Source: JAZLIL01 sp045617405 (lineage in GTDB: Bacteria > Bacillota > Clostridia > Lachnospirales > Lachnospiraceae). From it: 11,123 bases of DNA. The notes under the pieces were generated by a model that did no database searches, was not told the origin of the DNA, and saw nothing but the letters and a program-made list of their open reading frames with translations. This document shows positions 5,201-10,976 of the stretch, piece after piece (positions within the stretch are counted from its first letter, which is position 1; each line of letters starts with the position of its first letter). Location of the stretch: contig JAZLIL010000047.1 in NCBI GenBank assembly GCA_045617405.1, positions 1 to 11,123 of the forward strand. Reading direction: 5' to 3'. Position numbers and translations under genes: made by a program.

Positions 5201-7868
5201 CGCTATTCCATTTTCTATGCGGATAGGCGTGCATATCTGTGGAGATTTGAATGAGAATGAAATGCACCTCTTAGCAGTGTTTGCTAACGCGTATGATATA
5301 CCTTACTTTTTCCCCGATGGGGAAGACAGGTACATTAAGTGGATTCCGGAAAATACCGGTACGGGTATGCCCGCTTGCTTAGCTTATGCCAGACCGGGAG
5401 GCAGTTCGGGTAGTCCTGCAGTGCAGAATGTATCAAATGGTGAAGATTTCTATACAAGCTTGTCCGCTGCGGTTTCGGAAGCAGGTCCCGGCGATGAGCT
5501 TCGCCTCCTGAAGGACATTGATGATTTATCTGAAGAGATTGTTTTGAACAAGAATATTGTCATTGATCTGAACGGCTGCGTTCTGAACGGCGAGGTAAGC
5601 GACAGTCCTTTATTCAGGATTACGGATAACGCTGAAGTTACCATAAAGGACAGCAGGCCGGGCACTGAGTACTGGTACGAAGCTGATTCGGATTGTCCGG
5701 GTCTGTTCAATCTGTGGGGGAAGGTTGGTGAGAGCGATCCGGGCTATGAATACCTTCCCGGCGATGATGTATTTACCAGAATAATAGCAGATGATAGTAC
5801 CGGCAGCATTTCATATGTTGCTGTTCCAGGAGGAGTGATTTCGGGCGGCAGAAACGGCGGCATACATGTAGAATCGGGTTCCCTAACCTTTGTTGGCGGT
5901 TCCGTTATCGGAAACAAGAAAAACGGCAACGGTGCCGGACTGTATGTTTCACAGTCAGGTTCACTTACTCTTGGCGGAAATGCGAAGATTATCGGAAATT
6001 ACTCGGGAACAACAGAATCGGCAAACAATTTGTACATTGATAACGTAGTAAGCACTTTAAATAAGCTCAATATCAAAACGGGCGATGATGCGCCGGAAAA
6101 GGGAATGCATGTTGGCGTTTACCTGGACAGCCTTAGCGGCTATACAAGAATAGACCTGGCCAATACATTTGATGATTTCCACAACTGTTTTGAGAGCGAT
6201 AATGAGAATCTCTCAATTATTGATTATCAGTATTCCGAAGGGAACGGGCACACCATCCAGTTCCGCGGTCACGAGCATGTGTGGAGTTATGCAGGCAACG
6301 GCCGTGTGATTAAGGCGGTGTGTGAAGACACGTTAGGAACCTGCGGTGTGCACGACCTCACTCTCAGTATCATTGCGGACGACAAAATTTATAACGGAAG
6401 TGAGCAGGGTGCAGCTTTTGAGGAAATGTCTTTCGCAGGCGGGGCACTTCCTGCGGTAAGCTATCTGAAGTATGATGATGCTTCGCAAACGTATTCGATT
6501 CCTCAGAGTGGAACACCGAAAACGGTCGGAAAATACAAAGCGTACGTTTCACCGGATTCAGGTCTGACTACGGCCGAGGTTTGCTACGAGATTAAGCAGA
6601 AGGAGATTACGGTAACGATTACGCCTAACGGAGGCGAGTACGGGGACGTGACACCGGCGGAGGCAGAATTTACAGGGCTGGTCGAAGGCGACAGCATTAT
6701 TCCCGTATTGACGTATACTTCCGGTTCAGGCTATAACAGCACTGCAGTTCCCACGGAAATCGGCTCGTATAAAGTAACGGTATCATTGCCTGATGATGCA
6801 GCTGATTACATACTTATCGGCAGTAATCTGTCGGAAACCTTTGTTATTGCACAGCCGAATAACTACCCGATAAACAGCTTTTCAGACCCTTACGGAAATA
6901 CTGTAACAGCCGATGCTGCTGAGGCAGTAAGGGGAACAACCATTACCATGGTGGTTACGCCTGCAGCCGGGTACCATCCGGTAGTCGGGACTCTCACGGT
7001 AAAAGATGTTTCGGGGAATCAGGTTACGGTAACTGACAATACCTTTATAATGCCGGGAAAGGCCGTGACAATTTACGCAGAATTTGCAAAAGACAATTCA
7101 GGTGGCGGAAACGGCGGTGGTTCAAACGGCGGTGGTTCAAACGACGTTCCCCCTGTTGAGCAGAAAAAGACCGCGAAGCTTGACGAGACAACCAGGAAGA
7201 CGCTTGAAAAGACCATAAAGAATTTTGAAAATTCAAAGTTGGTCGGGGCTGAGAACAAGGCAGAGGAAGCGCAGACGGCATCAAAGGCTTCCGATGGCAC
7301 GTACACTGTCGACGGCGAGAAAGCGGCAAATCAGTTCGTCAAGGACGGAGAGAAGCTTGTGTTTACGGATGAATACGGTCGTGCTGCAGCCGACACCATG
7401 ATTGCGAGCGACGAAGATGTCTACTACGCAAAGAGCGACGGAACAATCGCACAGAAGGAAGTCGTAAAGGTCGATAAGAAAGCAGGAACTTTGATGATAG
7501 CGCAGGAAGACGGAACCCTTCTTACAAAAGAAGGTCAGGTGGTCAAGGTCGGAAAGCACACTTATGTTACCACCGATAACGGCAAGGTCAACAGAATCGG
7601 CTTCTACGATGTCATTGATAACGTAAGAAAGACTTACTACTCGAACAAAAACGGCGTTGTTAAGAAAGGTCTTTTTAAGGCAGATAACGGAAAGAAGTAC
7701 TTCTCAAACAACAGCGGCGTTGTTCAGAAAAAGAAGCTCGTTACGGCCGAAGACGGAGTAATGTACAAGACCAATAAGAACGGTAAAATTGTTACCGGAA
7801 AGAAGTTTAAGATTGACGGCGTAACATACCGTGCAGGTAAAAAGGGTAAGGTAAAGGTAGTAAAATAA
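2247..7868 (+). CDS. Giant secreted beta-helix surface protein with inserted Hint domain and C-terminal cell-wall-binding-like repeats, 1873 aa
   Basis: Start ATG 2247 is chosen because GGAGGA (2235-2240) lies six bases upstream; a start at 2217 would put ten residues before the signal peptide. Layout: signal peptide 1-33 (KR, hydrophobic core, SNVAAA); Gly-rich beta-solenoid to about 230; beta-sandwich-like region; parallel beta-helix from about 519 with rungs of the GGTI..N.A..GGGVYV type; Hint domain 676-815 starting CLAAGTPITLADGTRKPIEE, with H747 and ending ANGMLSN; helical extension 816 to about 900; beta-helix resumed at about 938; second beta-helix about 1060-1260; two MBG-like sandwich domains about 1367-1536; an InlB-repeat-like domain to 1616; Gly/Asn/Ser linker 1618-1634; charged segment; C-terminal YYSNKNGVVKKG-type repeats (about 1790-1865) resembling choline/glucan-binding modules. 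There is no LPxTG motif, so surface attachment would be non-covalent. Probable adhesin or carbohydrate-interacting protein; ligand unknown. It is monocistronic, with a terminator after it. Confidence 0.85.
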   Translation: MDKRLLTKLLLIPALSLLIAVSLIMPASNVAAATKSYTENQTISGFSIDENTTLEIAEGKTLYVNGSITGPGYTLTITGGGQLVLTAERACAGITANVILEDGIADICGGGNTQSEKAASGIVGNVTVKENGLLIVRGGNSSGVDRAAVGIEGDALVEGGTLKVNGGVGNGRIGGQAVSGVVSYKGGFFEGISGASQNLSIGLGFNTQVLGQKPKTWLAAETETFDTVAAGTKLAPGVVVEVVNKENRNASDPWRAWDGSSLTSAGFSGVRFRELEDPYVISLDKVPNRLAINNGFAVGTAVVSLESNRYNAELTDSPNSAYYEGAKFVIKVNGQPAGTEAVIDTSDGNTWENGFDIPYVAGGSENLNLAFTGTGEKKLTVELVDGAGNLLAAARGGTVKVSEKHAHSDGKEFDAGLKQSDFPGDSYTFESGSYYLMEDIVCSEIKVHGKTVDLCLNGHIIQGSFDVRQNNGTQGVLNIYDCDNNSTPHEGFVYMEALWQPAPAADMGDDVPVAAETLYGGMIVGNSLLNGGGRCICVENNGRVNLYGGTIAGGCALQDSNHMEGGAGVYIGADSAFFMHGGLITENIAMPNPNAGSFDRGGSGGGGVWISQGGAFVMHGGSIRKNSAVAGGGVCVMKESTFVADGGTITENIAEYAGGGVYVSTGDSGADDSATCLAAGTPITLADGTRKPIEELTVNDTLRVFDHETGELSSASPLFVYKYPEPKDDAFVLSFSNGIKVTVVGGHCFFDKEAKKYVVLTVENADNFVGHKFYNADDAKWETLVDVEKLNEAVDTYIVVSEKQLNALANGMLSNVDGIYAALCNVFEMNSNLKIVPQKKLADIEKYGLWEYDSENSSVISQRAFEGQRLQYLGIALGKGLITREDLRTAIEQGSRYAKQMSGENGSVSAGRKKSSAIEANRGPVLRMLSSTQKEVPDDYGIYFGGSLEIVNNTAYEEGNNFFAYPVDDTDMPIVIGDGTDDTCCAIPFSMRIGVHICGDLNENEMHLLAVFANAYDIPYFFPDGEDRYIKWIPENTGTGMPACLAYARPGGSSGSPAVQNVSNGEDFYTSLSAAVSEAGPGDELRLLKDIDDLSEEIVLNKNIVIDLNGCVLNGEVSDSPLFRITDNAEVTIKDSRPGTEYWYEADSDCPGLFNLWGKVGESDPGYEYLPGDDVFTRIIADDSTGSISYVAVPGGVISGGRNGGIHVESGSLTFVGGSVIGNKKNGNGAGLYVSQSGSLTLGGNAKIIGNYSGTTESANNLYIDNVVSTLNKLNIKTGDDAPEKGMHVGVYLDSLSGYTRIDLANTFDDFHNCFESDNENLSIIDYQYSEGNGHTIQFRGHEHVWSYAGNGRVIKAVCEDTLGTCGVHDLTLSIIADDKIYNGSEQGAAFEEMSFAGGALPAVSYLKYDDASQTYSIPQSGTPKTVGKYKAYVSPDSGLTTAEVCYEIKQKEITVTITPNGGEYGDVTPAEAEFTGLVEGDSIIPVLTYTSGSGYNSTAVPTEIGSYKVTVSLPDDAADYILIGSNLSETFVIAQPNNYPINSFSDPYGNTVTADAAEAVRGTTITMVVTPAAGYHPVVGTLTVKDVSGNQVTVTDNTFIMPGKAVTIYAEFAKDNSGGGNGGGSNGGGSNDVPPVEQKKTAKLDETTRKTLEKTIKNFENSKLVGAENKAEEAQTASKASDGTYTVDGEKAANQFVKDGEKLVFTDEYGRAAADTMIASDEDVYYAKSDGTIAQKEVVKVDKKAGTLMIAQEDGTLLTKEGQVVKVGKHTYVTTDNGKVNRIGFYDVIDNVRKTYYSNKNGVVKKGLFKADNGKKYFSNNSGVVQKKKLVTAEDGVMYKTNKNGKIVTGKKFKIDGVTYRAGKKGKVKVVK
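4272..5057 (+). other. Hint (hedgehog/intein-like) domain plus helical extension inserted in the beta-helix
   Basis: This segment encodes residues 676-937 of the giant protein. C676 opens a typical Hint block A (AGTPITLADGTRKPIEEL). A block B-like segment, KVTVVGGHCFFD, carries H747, though T742 is shifted against the usual TxxH. The segment TYIVVSEKQLNALANGMLSN resembles the Hint C-terminal block but has Ser before the terminal Asn (N815) where His is usual, and Val after it rather than Ser, Thr or Cys. Self-cleavage is therefore more plausible than splicing. The extension (DIEKYGLWEY, then LGIALGKGLITREDL) looks helical. No LAGLIDADG or HNH endonuclease lies inside. By hand count 4561-4800 has 91 G/C of 240 (38%) against 58% at 4081-4140 just upstream, but other parts of the gene are also near 40%, so composition alone does not prove transfer. 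Confidence 0.72.
7113..7142 (+). repeat. Two perfect copies of a 15-bp unit coding the Gly-Asn-Ser linker
   Basis: ggcggtggttcaaac occurs twice in direct tandem (7113-7127, 7128-7142) and encodes GGGSN twice, inside the flexible linker before the C-terminal region. In-frame copy number change would lengthen or shorten the linker without a frameshift. Confidence 0.85.
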
Positions 7869-7885
7869 GCAGTTAATAAAGCACC

Positions 7886-7917
7886 GGCCGGGGAGTTTTC
7901 TCCCCGGTCAGTTTTTT
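7886..7917 (+). terminator. Rho-independent terminator of the giant surface protein gene
   Basis: GGCCGGGGAG (7886-7895) pairs over ten bases, with one G-U pair, with CTCCCCGGTC (7900-7909) around a TTTT loop, followed by AG and six T (7912-7917). It begins 17 bases after the stop codon and overlaps the TGA stop (7908-7910) of the convergent methyltransferase gene. The minus-strand side has only a weak T-rich stretch (TGCTTTATTAA), so it should work best for the plus-strand gene. Confidence 0.9.
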
Positions 7918-8729
7918 CTCAGCTCCCACATTGCGATGCTTGCGGCAACGGAAACGTTAAGCGAATCGACGCCGTTCATCATCGGAATCTTAACAACGTA
8001 GTCGCATGCGGCAAGCGTCGCAGGCGACAGCCCCTCTGCCTCGTTGCCCATTACGATGGCGAGCTTCTCCGCGGCCTTCAGGCGCGAATCGTCGATGGTG
8101 AGGTTGTCCTCCCTAAGCGCCATGGCCGCCGTTACGAACCCTTCGTCGCTTAGCATGCCGATGCCTTTTTCTTTCCACTCAGCCTCGGACCGGCACATGT
8201 ATGCCCAGGGGATATTAAGTACGTTCCCGACACTGACGCGGATTGATCTTCTGTAGAAGGGATCCACACACGCGGGCGAGAGGATGACCGCATCGATTCC
8301 GAGAGCAGCCGCGCTCCGAAAGATTGTGCCGGTGTTCGTGGGATTCTCAACATCCTCAAGAACCATGATCCTCTTCGCATCCTTCAAAACATCACGGTAA
8401 TCGGCCCTTTTCTTTCGCCTCATTGCACACGAAATGCTTCCCGTCAGCACATATCCGAAATGCCTTCTCACATCATCCGGATTCACGACGTAGACCGGCG
8501 CATCGCCGACCCGGTCAGGAATGTCACTGTCAAGCATGTGCTCGGTGCATATGAGACTCAGTGGTTCATATCCCTGATTCAAAGCTATGTTGATTACATT
8601 TTTACTTTCTGCAATAAAGATTCCGGGCTCCGGCTCAAAATACCGCAGAAGGTGGACCTCTTTATTTCCTATGTAGATGTCAAGCTCCGGAATCTCAATC
8701 GATTCCGGATAAATAATGTTTCGACTCAT
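7908..8729 (-). CDS. SpoU/TrmH-family RNA 2'-O-ribose methyltransferase, 273 aa
   Basis: The SPOUT methyltransferase domain is clear from its three family motifs: motif 1 ENPTNTGTIFRSAAALGID (128-146, with N132, G134 and R138), motif 2 LAIVMGNEAEGLSP (223-236), and motif 3 IPMMNGVDSLNVSVAASIA (248-266, with S256 and N258). These form the trefoil-knot S-adenosylmethionine pocket. The N-terminal 115 residues correspond to the substrate-binding domain (EVHLLRYFEPEPGIFIAESKNV), which in relatives helps recognise the RNA. Such enzymes methylate a ribose 2'-OH in 23S rRNA or tRNA; the exact nucleotide cannot be read from sequence. The length is normal. The ATG has a modest AAGG about seven bases upstream. 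The gene lies 86 bases downstream of thiN on the same strand, so co-transcription is likely, though a TTGACA in the gap might add weak internal initiation. Confidence 0.9.
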   Translation of the reverse strand: MSRNIIYPESIEIPELDIYIGNKEVHLLRYFEPEPGIFIAESKNVINIALNQGYEPLSLICTEHMLDSDIPDRVGDAPVYVVNPDDVRRHFGYVLTGSISCAMRRKKRADYRDVLKDAKRIMVLEDVENPTNTGTIFRSAAALGIDAVILSPACVDPFYRRSIRVSVGNVLNIPWAYMCRSEAEWKEKGIGMLSDEGFVTAAMALREDNLTIDDSRLKAAEKLAIVMGNEAEGLSPATLAACDYVVKIPMMNGVDSLNVSVAASIAMWELRKN

Positions 8730-8815
8730 TCCTATACCTTATCTTGCGTTTCTGAAGCTGTGAAAACAGAATCAGGATCGTTCATATTACTGTCAAAACC
8801 CGGCGGTATTACAAA

Positions 8816-9439
8816 TCATCCCTGTTTTTGAAAGACTACCAGAAGTGTCCCGCTTTTGACGCTCACGGAGCTTTCGACTCCGGTAAATTCATTGCTCACG
8901 CCGAGAGGAAAAGTATTTTCGAGGCATGCGTTTTTGAGCTCATACCTGAGTCCCTTTTCGAAAACGCCGGTGGATTTATCCGAGAGAGAGAAGACAGATA
9001 CTATACCGCGATTTGCGGCGCTAAATTCTATCGTGCCGTCAGTGACTGCCGTCAGTACGCTGTTCTTGTCGAAAAGGTAGCCGCGTTTCCCACTCTTTGA
9101 CAAATATGCGAGAAGCTGAATGTTTGCAATTGTGTGGTCGATGCGCCCGCCCGTCCCGCAGTAGATGTGAAACTCGTCAAAACCTGCCTTCATTCCTTCT
9201 TTGACGGCTGCAAGCATGTCCGTGTCATCCTTTTTTGTGCTTAAATGTACAACATTCGCGCACTCTGGGATGTGGCCGAGCGAATCAAAATCTCCGATTG
9301 CAATGTCCGGTGCCGTTCCGACCTTTGCAAGGTAGTCGAACCCTCCGTCGGCAGCGATAACAAGATCATCTCTATTCGGCTTAAAATCAAGTCCGAAATT
9401 CTCTCCGGACCCGACGACATAACAGATTCCGTTTTTCAT
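8816..9439 (-). CDS. thiN: Thiamine pyrophosphokinase, 207 aa
   Basis: The enzyme transfers pyrophosphate from ATP to thiamine, giving thiamine pyrophosphate in the cytoplasm. I choose ATG 9439 because GGAG lies six bases before it and the protein then opens directly with the first strand (MKNGICYVVGSGE). Family motifs are in order: ADGGFDYL (30-37), PDIAIGDFDSL (44-54), KKDDTDMLAAVKEGMKAG (69-86) and GTGGRIDHTIANIQLL (95-110). Their Asp residues bind magnesium and nucleotide in characterised homologues, and all are kept. The C-terminal half (from about 111) is the beta-sandwich thiamine-binding domain. The size is typical for bacterial ThiN. No TPP riboswitch signature was found upstream; instead there is an array of short repeated frames that ends one base before this start codon, suggesting translational coupling. 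The methyltransferase gene follows. Confidence 0.92.
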   Translation of the reverse strand: MKNGICYVVGSGENFGLDFKPNRDDLVIAADGGFDYLAKVGTAPDIAIGDFDSLGHIPECANVVHLSTKKDDTDMLAAVKEGMKAGFDEFHIYCGTGGRIDHTIANIQLLAYLSKSGKRGYLFDKNSVLTAVTDGTIEFSAANRGIVSVFSLSDKSTGVFEKGLRYELKNACLENTFPLGVSNEFTGVESSVSVKSGTLLVVFQKQG

Positions 9440-9440
9440 A

Positions 9441-9503
9441 TTAATCTCCATTCCGTGGACAAGCCGCGGCACAAACAGTGATGAAAACTCTGCTCTCTTT
9501 CAC
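9441..9503 (-). CDS. Mini-frame A (20 codons) immediately upstream of thiN, possibly translationally coupled
   Basis: A GTG start (9503-9501) has GGAG six bases upstream (plus-strand CTCC at 9510-9513). The frame encodes VKESRVFITV, then CAAACPRNGD, and stops with TAA at 9443-9441. Only T9440 separates this stop from the thiN ATG. The frame shares FIT(I/V)CAA and RNGD with the next repeat. At 64 bp this copy is exactly one codon longer than the 61-bp copies, so reading phase is preserved. It could be a leader peptide feeding ribosomes to thiN, or a by-product of duplicating the initiation region. Confidence 0.35.
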   Translation of the reverse strand: MKESRVFITVCAAACPRNGD

Positions 9504-9504
9504 A

Positions 9505-9564
9505 CTAATCTCCATTCCGCCGCCTTTGGTTGGCGGCACAGATAGTGATGAAATGTTTTTTCAC
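9505..9564 (-). CDS. Mini-frame B (19 codons), second unit of the chain leading to thiN
   Basis: GTG at 9564-9562 follows GGAG by six bases. The frame reads VKKHFITICAANQRRRNGD and ends with TAG at 9507-9505, one base before the GTG of mini-frame A. Its DNA includes the hairpin GCCGCC-7-GGCGGC. Expression is unproven; the support is the repeated Shine-Dalgarno/start spacing and the conserved stop-start phase. Confidence 0.3.
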   Translation of the reverse strand: MKKHFITICAANQRRRNGD

Positions 9565-9565
9565 A

Positions 9566-9625
9566 CTAATCTCCATTCCGCCGCCTTTGGTTGGCGGCAC
9601 AGATAGTGATGAAATGTTCTTTCGC
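9566..9625 (-). pseudogene. Degenerate mini-frame C (start codon changed to GCG)
   Basis: This unit is nearly identical to mini-frame B: after its first codon it reads KEHFITICAANQRRRNGD and stops with TAG at 9568-9566. The position of the start, 9625-9623, is GCG instead of GTG, so it should not initiate by itself. The next unit outward (9627-9688) is 62 bp, which breaks the reading phase and resembles the others only partly. Confidence 0.35.
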
Positions 9626-9858
9626 ACTAATCTCCATTCTGCGGGCAGGCCTCGGCAAATAGTGATGAAAGTTCTGCTGTCTTTCGCACTGCTGCGTTTC
9701 ACCTGGCGCAGGCGGAAACCCGATTCCCTCAGGCTGCGGGGAGCCTCGCAAACCATCTGCAGCAGTTTGTTAATATCTTAGCACCGCGTGAGGTCATTTA
9801 CAATAATAATCAGGCGGGAGGCAAATGGAGCGAATCACTAAAAAACTGTGAAAAAATC

Positions 9859-9888
9859 GAAATTCCGTAACATCTGTTACGGAATTTC
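9859..9888 (-). repeat. Perfect 13-bp inverted repeat, terminator-shaped on the minus strand
   Basis: GAAATTCCGTAAC (9859-9871) and GTTACGGAATTTC (9876-9888) pair perfectly around the loop ATCT. On the minus strand the hairpin is followed by GATTTTTT and a second T6 run, the layout of a terminator; on the plus strand no T-run follows. No minus-strand gene lies to the right in this window, so it would stop antisense transcription coming from dfx-rbr. It could instead be an operator or insulator between the divergent thiN and dfx units. Confidence 0.6.
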
Positions 9889-9944
9889 AGGATTCTCGGA
9901 GCTATTATCTTCCTGTGTTTGGCCAACACTTAAAAATAAACAAA

Positions 9945-9956
9945 AACTCGCGAGTT
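9945..9956. promoter_or_regulatory. 12-bp palindrome upstream of dfx, operator candidate
   Basis: AACTCGCGAGTT is a perfect 12-bp palindrome, 18 bases before the dfx Shine-Dalgarno. It is flanked by A-rich sequence to the left and T-rich sequence to the right. Its location fits a repressor site for the oxidative-stress operon. It does not match the PerR box pattern I know. Its role is inferred from position only. Confidence 0.35.
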
Positions 9957-9986
9957 GATTTTTAAAATTAACCAGGAGGAAAAGTT

Positions 9987-10361
9987 ATGAAAATGGAATT
10001 TTACCGTTGCAGACATTGTGGTCAGATTGTAGCTGTTGTAAAGGGAACGGGCGTTCCTGTAAAGTGTTGCGGAGATAACATGGAGAAGCTCATTCCCGGA
10101 GCAATCGACGCTTCGCCCGAGAAGCATGTTCCCGTATATGAAGTGCAGGACGGAAAGGTTGTCGTTACTGTAGGGTCAATAGACCATCCGATGCTTCCTG
10201 AGCATTTCATTGAGTGGATAGCAATCGAAACGAAACATGGGAATCAGAGAAAAAGTCTCCTTCCCGGAGCAGAACCCAAGGCCTGCTTTTTTATTTGTGG
10301 TGATGATGAAGTTGTTGCTGCCTACGCTTACTGTAACATCCACGGGCTCTGGCAGGCTTAA
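9987..10361 (+). CDS. dfx: Desulfoferrodoxin (superoxide reductase), 124 aa
   Basis: This enzyme reduces superoxide to hydrogen peroxide without making oxygen, a defence typical of anaerobes. The N-terminal desulforedoxin domain has the FeCys4 centre ligands C8, C11, C27 and C28. The C-terminal catalytic domain keeps the E45-K46-H47 motif, H67, H73, C116 and H119, matching the four-His one-Cys iron site with its Lys and Glu helpers. The length is typical for the two-iron class. AGGAGG (9974-9979) lies seven bases before the ATG. The rubrerythrin gene starts 35 bases after the stop on the same strand, so the two are surely one operon: the peroxide made here is the substrate of the next protein. 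Electrons probably come from rubredoxin or an NAD(P)H:rubredoxin reductase encoded elsewhere. Confidence 0.96.
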   Translation: MKMEFYRCRHCGQIVAVVKGTGVPVKCCGDNMEKLIPGAIDASPEKHVPVYEVQDGKVVVTVGSIDHPMLPEHFIEWIAIETKHGNQRKSLLPGAEPKACFFICGDDEVVAAYAYCNIHGLWQA

Positions 10362-10396
10362 TCGCTGCATTGCGGCAATGAAAGGAAGATATCGGG

Positions 10397-10942
10397 ATGA
10401 ATATAAACAGTATGTATGAAGGAACACAGACCGCGAAGAATCTTGAAGCTGCTTTTGCCGGAGAATCGCAGGCAAGAAACAGGTACACCTACTTCGCTTC
10501 AAAGGCAAAAAAGGAAGGCTATGAGCAGATTGCAGAGCTGTTTCTGAAGACTGCCGACAATGAGAAGGAACATGCAAAGCTCTGGTACAAGGAGCTTTAC
10601 GGCATCGGATGCACGGCACAGAATCTTGAGACCGCTGCCGACGGGGAAAACTTTGAGTGGACAGATATGTATCACAGCTTCGCCCTGACAGCAGAAAAGG
10701 AAGGCTTCTTCGAGCTCGCGGCGAAATTCAGGGGCGTTATGGAGATCGAGAAGCGCCATGAAGCAAGGTATCGTGCACTTCTCGCAAATGTAGAGATGCA
10801 GGAGGTCTTCAAAAAGAGCGAAGTAAGAGTGTGGGAGTGCCGCAACTGCGGTCACATCGTTGTCGGAACCGAAGTGCCGGACGTCTGCCCCGTTTGCGAA
10901 CATCCGCAGAGCTACTTTGAAATTCACGCAGACAACTTCTGA
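10397..10942 (+). CDS. rbr: Rubrerythrin, 181 aa
   Basis: Rubrerythrin reduces hydrogen peroxide to water in the cytoplasm of anaerobes. The N-terminal four-helix ferritin-like domain holds the diiron ligands, among them E23 (AFAGESQARNRYTYF), E56 and H59 (DNEKEHAKLWYKEL), and the second-half E-x-x-H signature (EIEKRHEARY). The C-terminal rubredoxin-like domain has C148-x-x-C151 and C164-P-V-C-E, the FeCys4 electron-entry site. The length is normal for the short rubrerythrin class. The first ATG (10397) has AAGGAAG eight bases upstream and gives an N-terminus aligned with relatives (KNLEAAFAGES at about 14-24); the ATG five codons later lacks a ribosome binding site. It is second in the operon with desulfoferrodoxin and detoxifies its product. 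Confidence 0.96.
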   Translation: MNINSMYEGTQTAKNLEAAFAGESQARNRYTYFASKAKKEGYEQIAELFLKTADNEKEHAKLWYKELYGIGCTAQNLETAADGENFEWTDMYHSFALTAEKEGFFELAAKFRGVMEIEKRHEARYRALLANVEMQEVFKKSEVRVWECRNCGHIVVGTEVPDVCPVCEHPQSYFEIHADNF

Positions 10943-10954
10943 ACCACGCAGCAT

Positions 10955-10975
10955 CGACCCGGGGTCGTCTGTTTT
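10955..10975 (+). terminator. Possible weak terminator after rubrerythrin
   Basis: CGACC (10955-10959) and GGTCG (10963-10967) form a 5-bp GC-rich stem around a 3-base loop, followed by TCTGTTTT. It begins 12 bases after the stop. The stem is short and the T-run is broken, so this is only a candidate. Confidence 0.4.
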
Positions 10976-10976
10976 G

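Larger units (their letters stand above)
9441..9688 (-). repeat. Four tandem units (64, 61, 61, 62 bp) upstream of thiN, each with a Shine-Dalgarno box and mostly a hairpin
   Basis: The units are 9441-9504, 9505-9565, 9566-9626 and a degenerate one at 9627-9688. The shared minus-strand boxes are GAATGGAGATTARTRTGAAA and TTTCATCACT, which flank a more variable middle. The two central units carry GCCGCC/GGCGGC stems with a 7-base loop. The unit nearest thiN has CCGCGG/CCACGG, a related but different stem with one mismatch. The unit border at 9441 includes the ribosome binding site of thiN itself, so the array looks like a duplicated translation initiation region. Confidence 0.85.
9689..9986. 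other. Intergenic region with hairpins and palindromes between thiN and dfx
   Basis: No supported gene. Contents: hairpin GTTTC-a-CCTG-gcg-CAGG-cg-GAAAC (9696-9719); hairpin AGGCT/AGCCT (9731-9746); a candidate minus-strand promoter for the thiN operon, TTGTAA (9803-9798) and TAAGAT (9780-9775) at 17-base spacing, four of six matches each; the long inverted repeat at 9859-9888; TTGGCCAA (9919-9926); and the palindrome at 9945-9956. I could not place a convincing promoter for dfx. Confidence 0.5.

Noticed and set aside
7632..7868. Sortase-anchored C-terminus of the giant protein
   Set aside because: There is no LPxTG-like motif or hydrophobic tail; the end is basic with repeats resembling wall-binding modules.
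8732..8785. 17-codon minus-strand frame (MNDPDSVFTASETQDKV) ending two bases before the methyltransferase start
   Set aside because: The stop-start spacing is suggestive of coupling, but there is no ribosome binding site before its ATG and no repeat or homology support.
9440..9800. TPP riboswitch upstream of thiN
   Set aside because: The conserved CUGAGA and ACCUGAUCUGG-type segments were not found on the minus strand.
10499..10954. 151-codon minus-strand open frame opposite rubrerythrin
   Set aside because: Shadow of the rbr gene, whose iron-ligand motifs are all on the plus strand.
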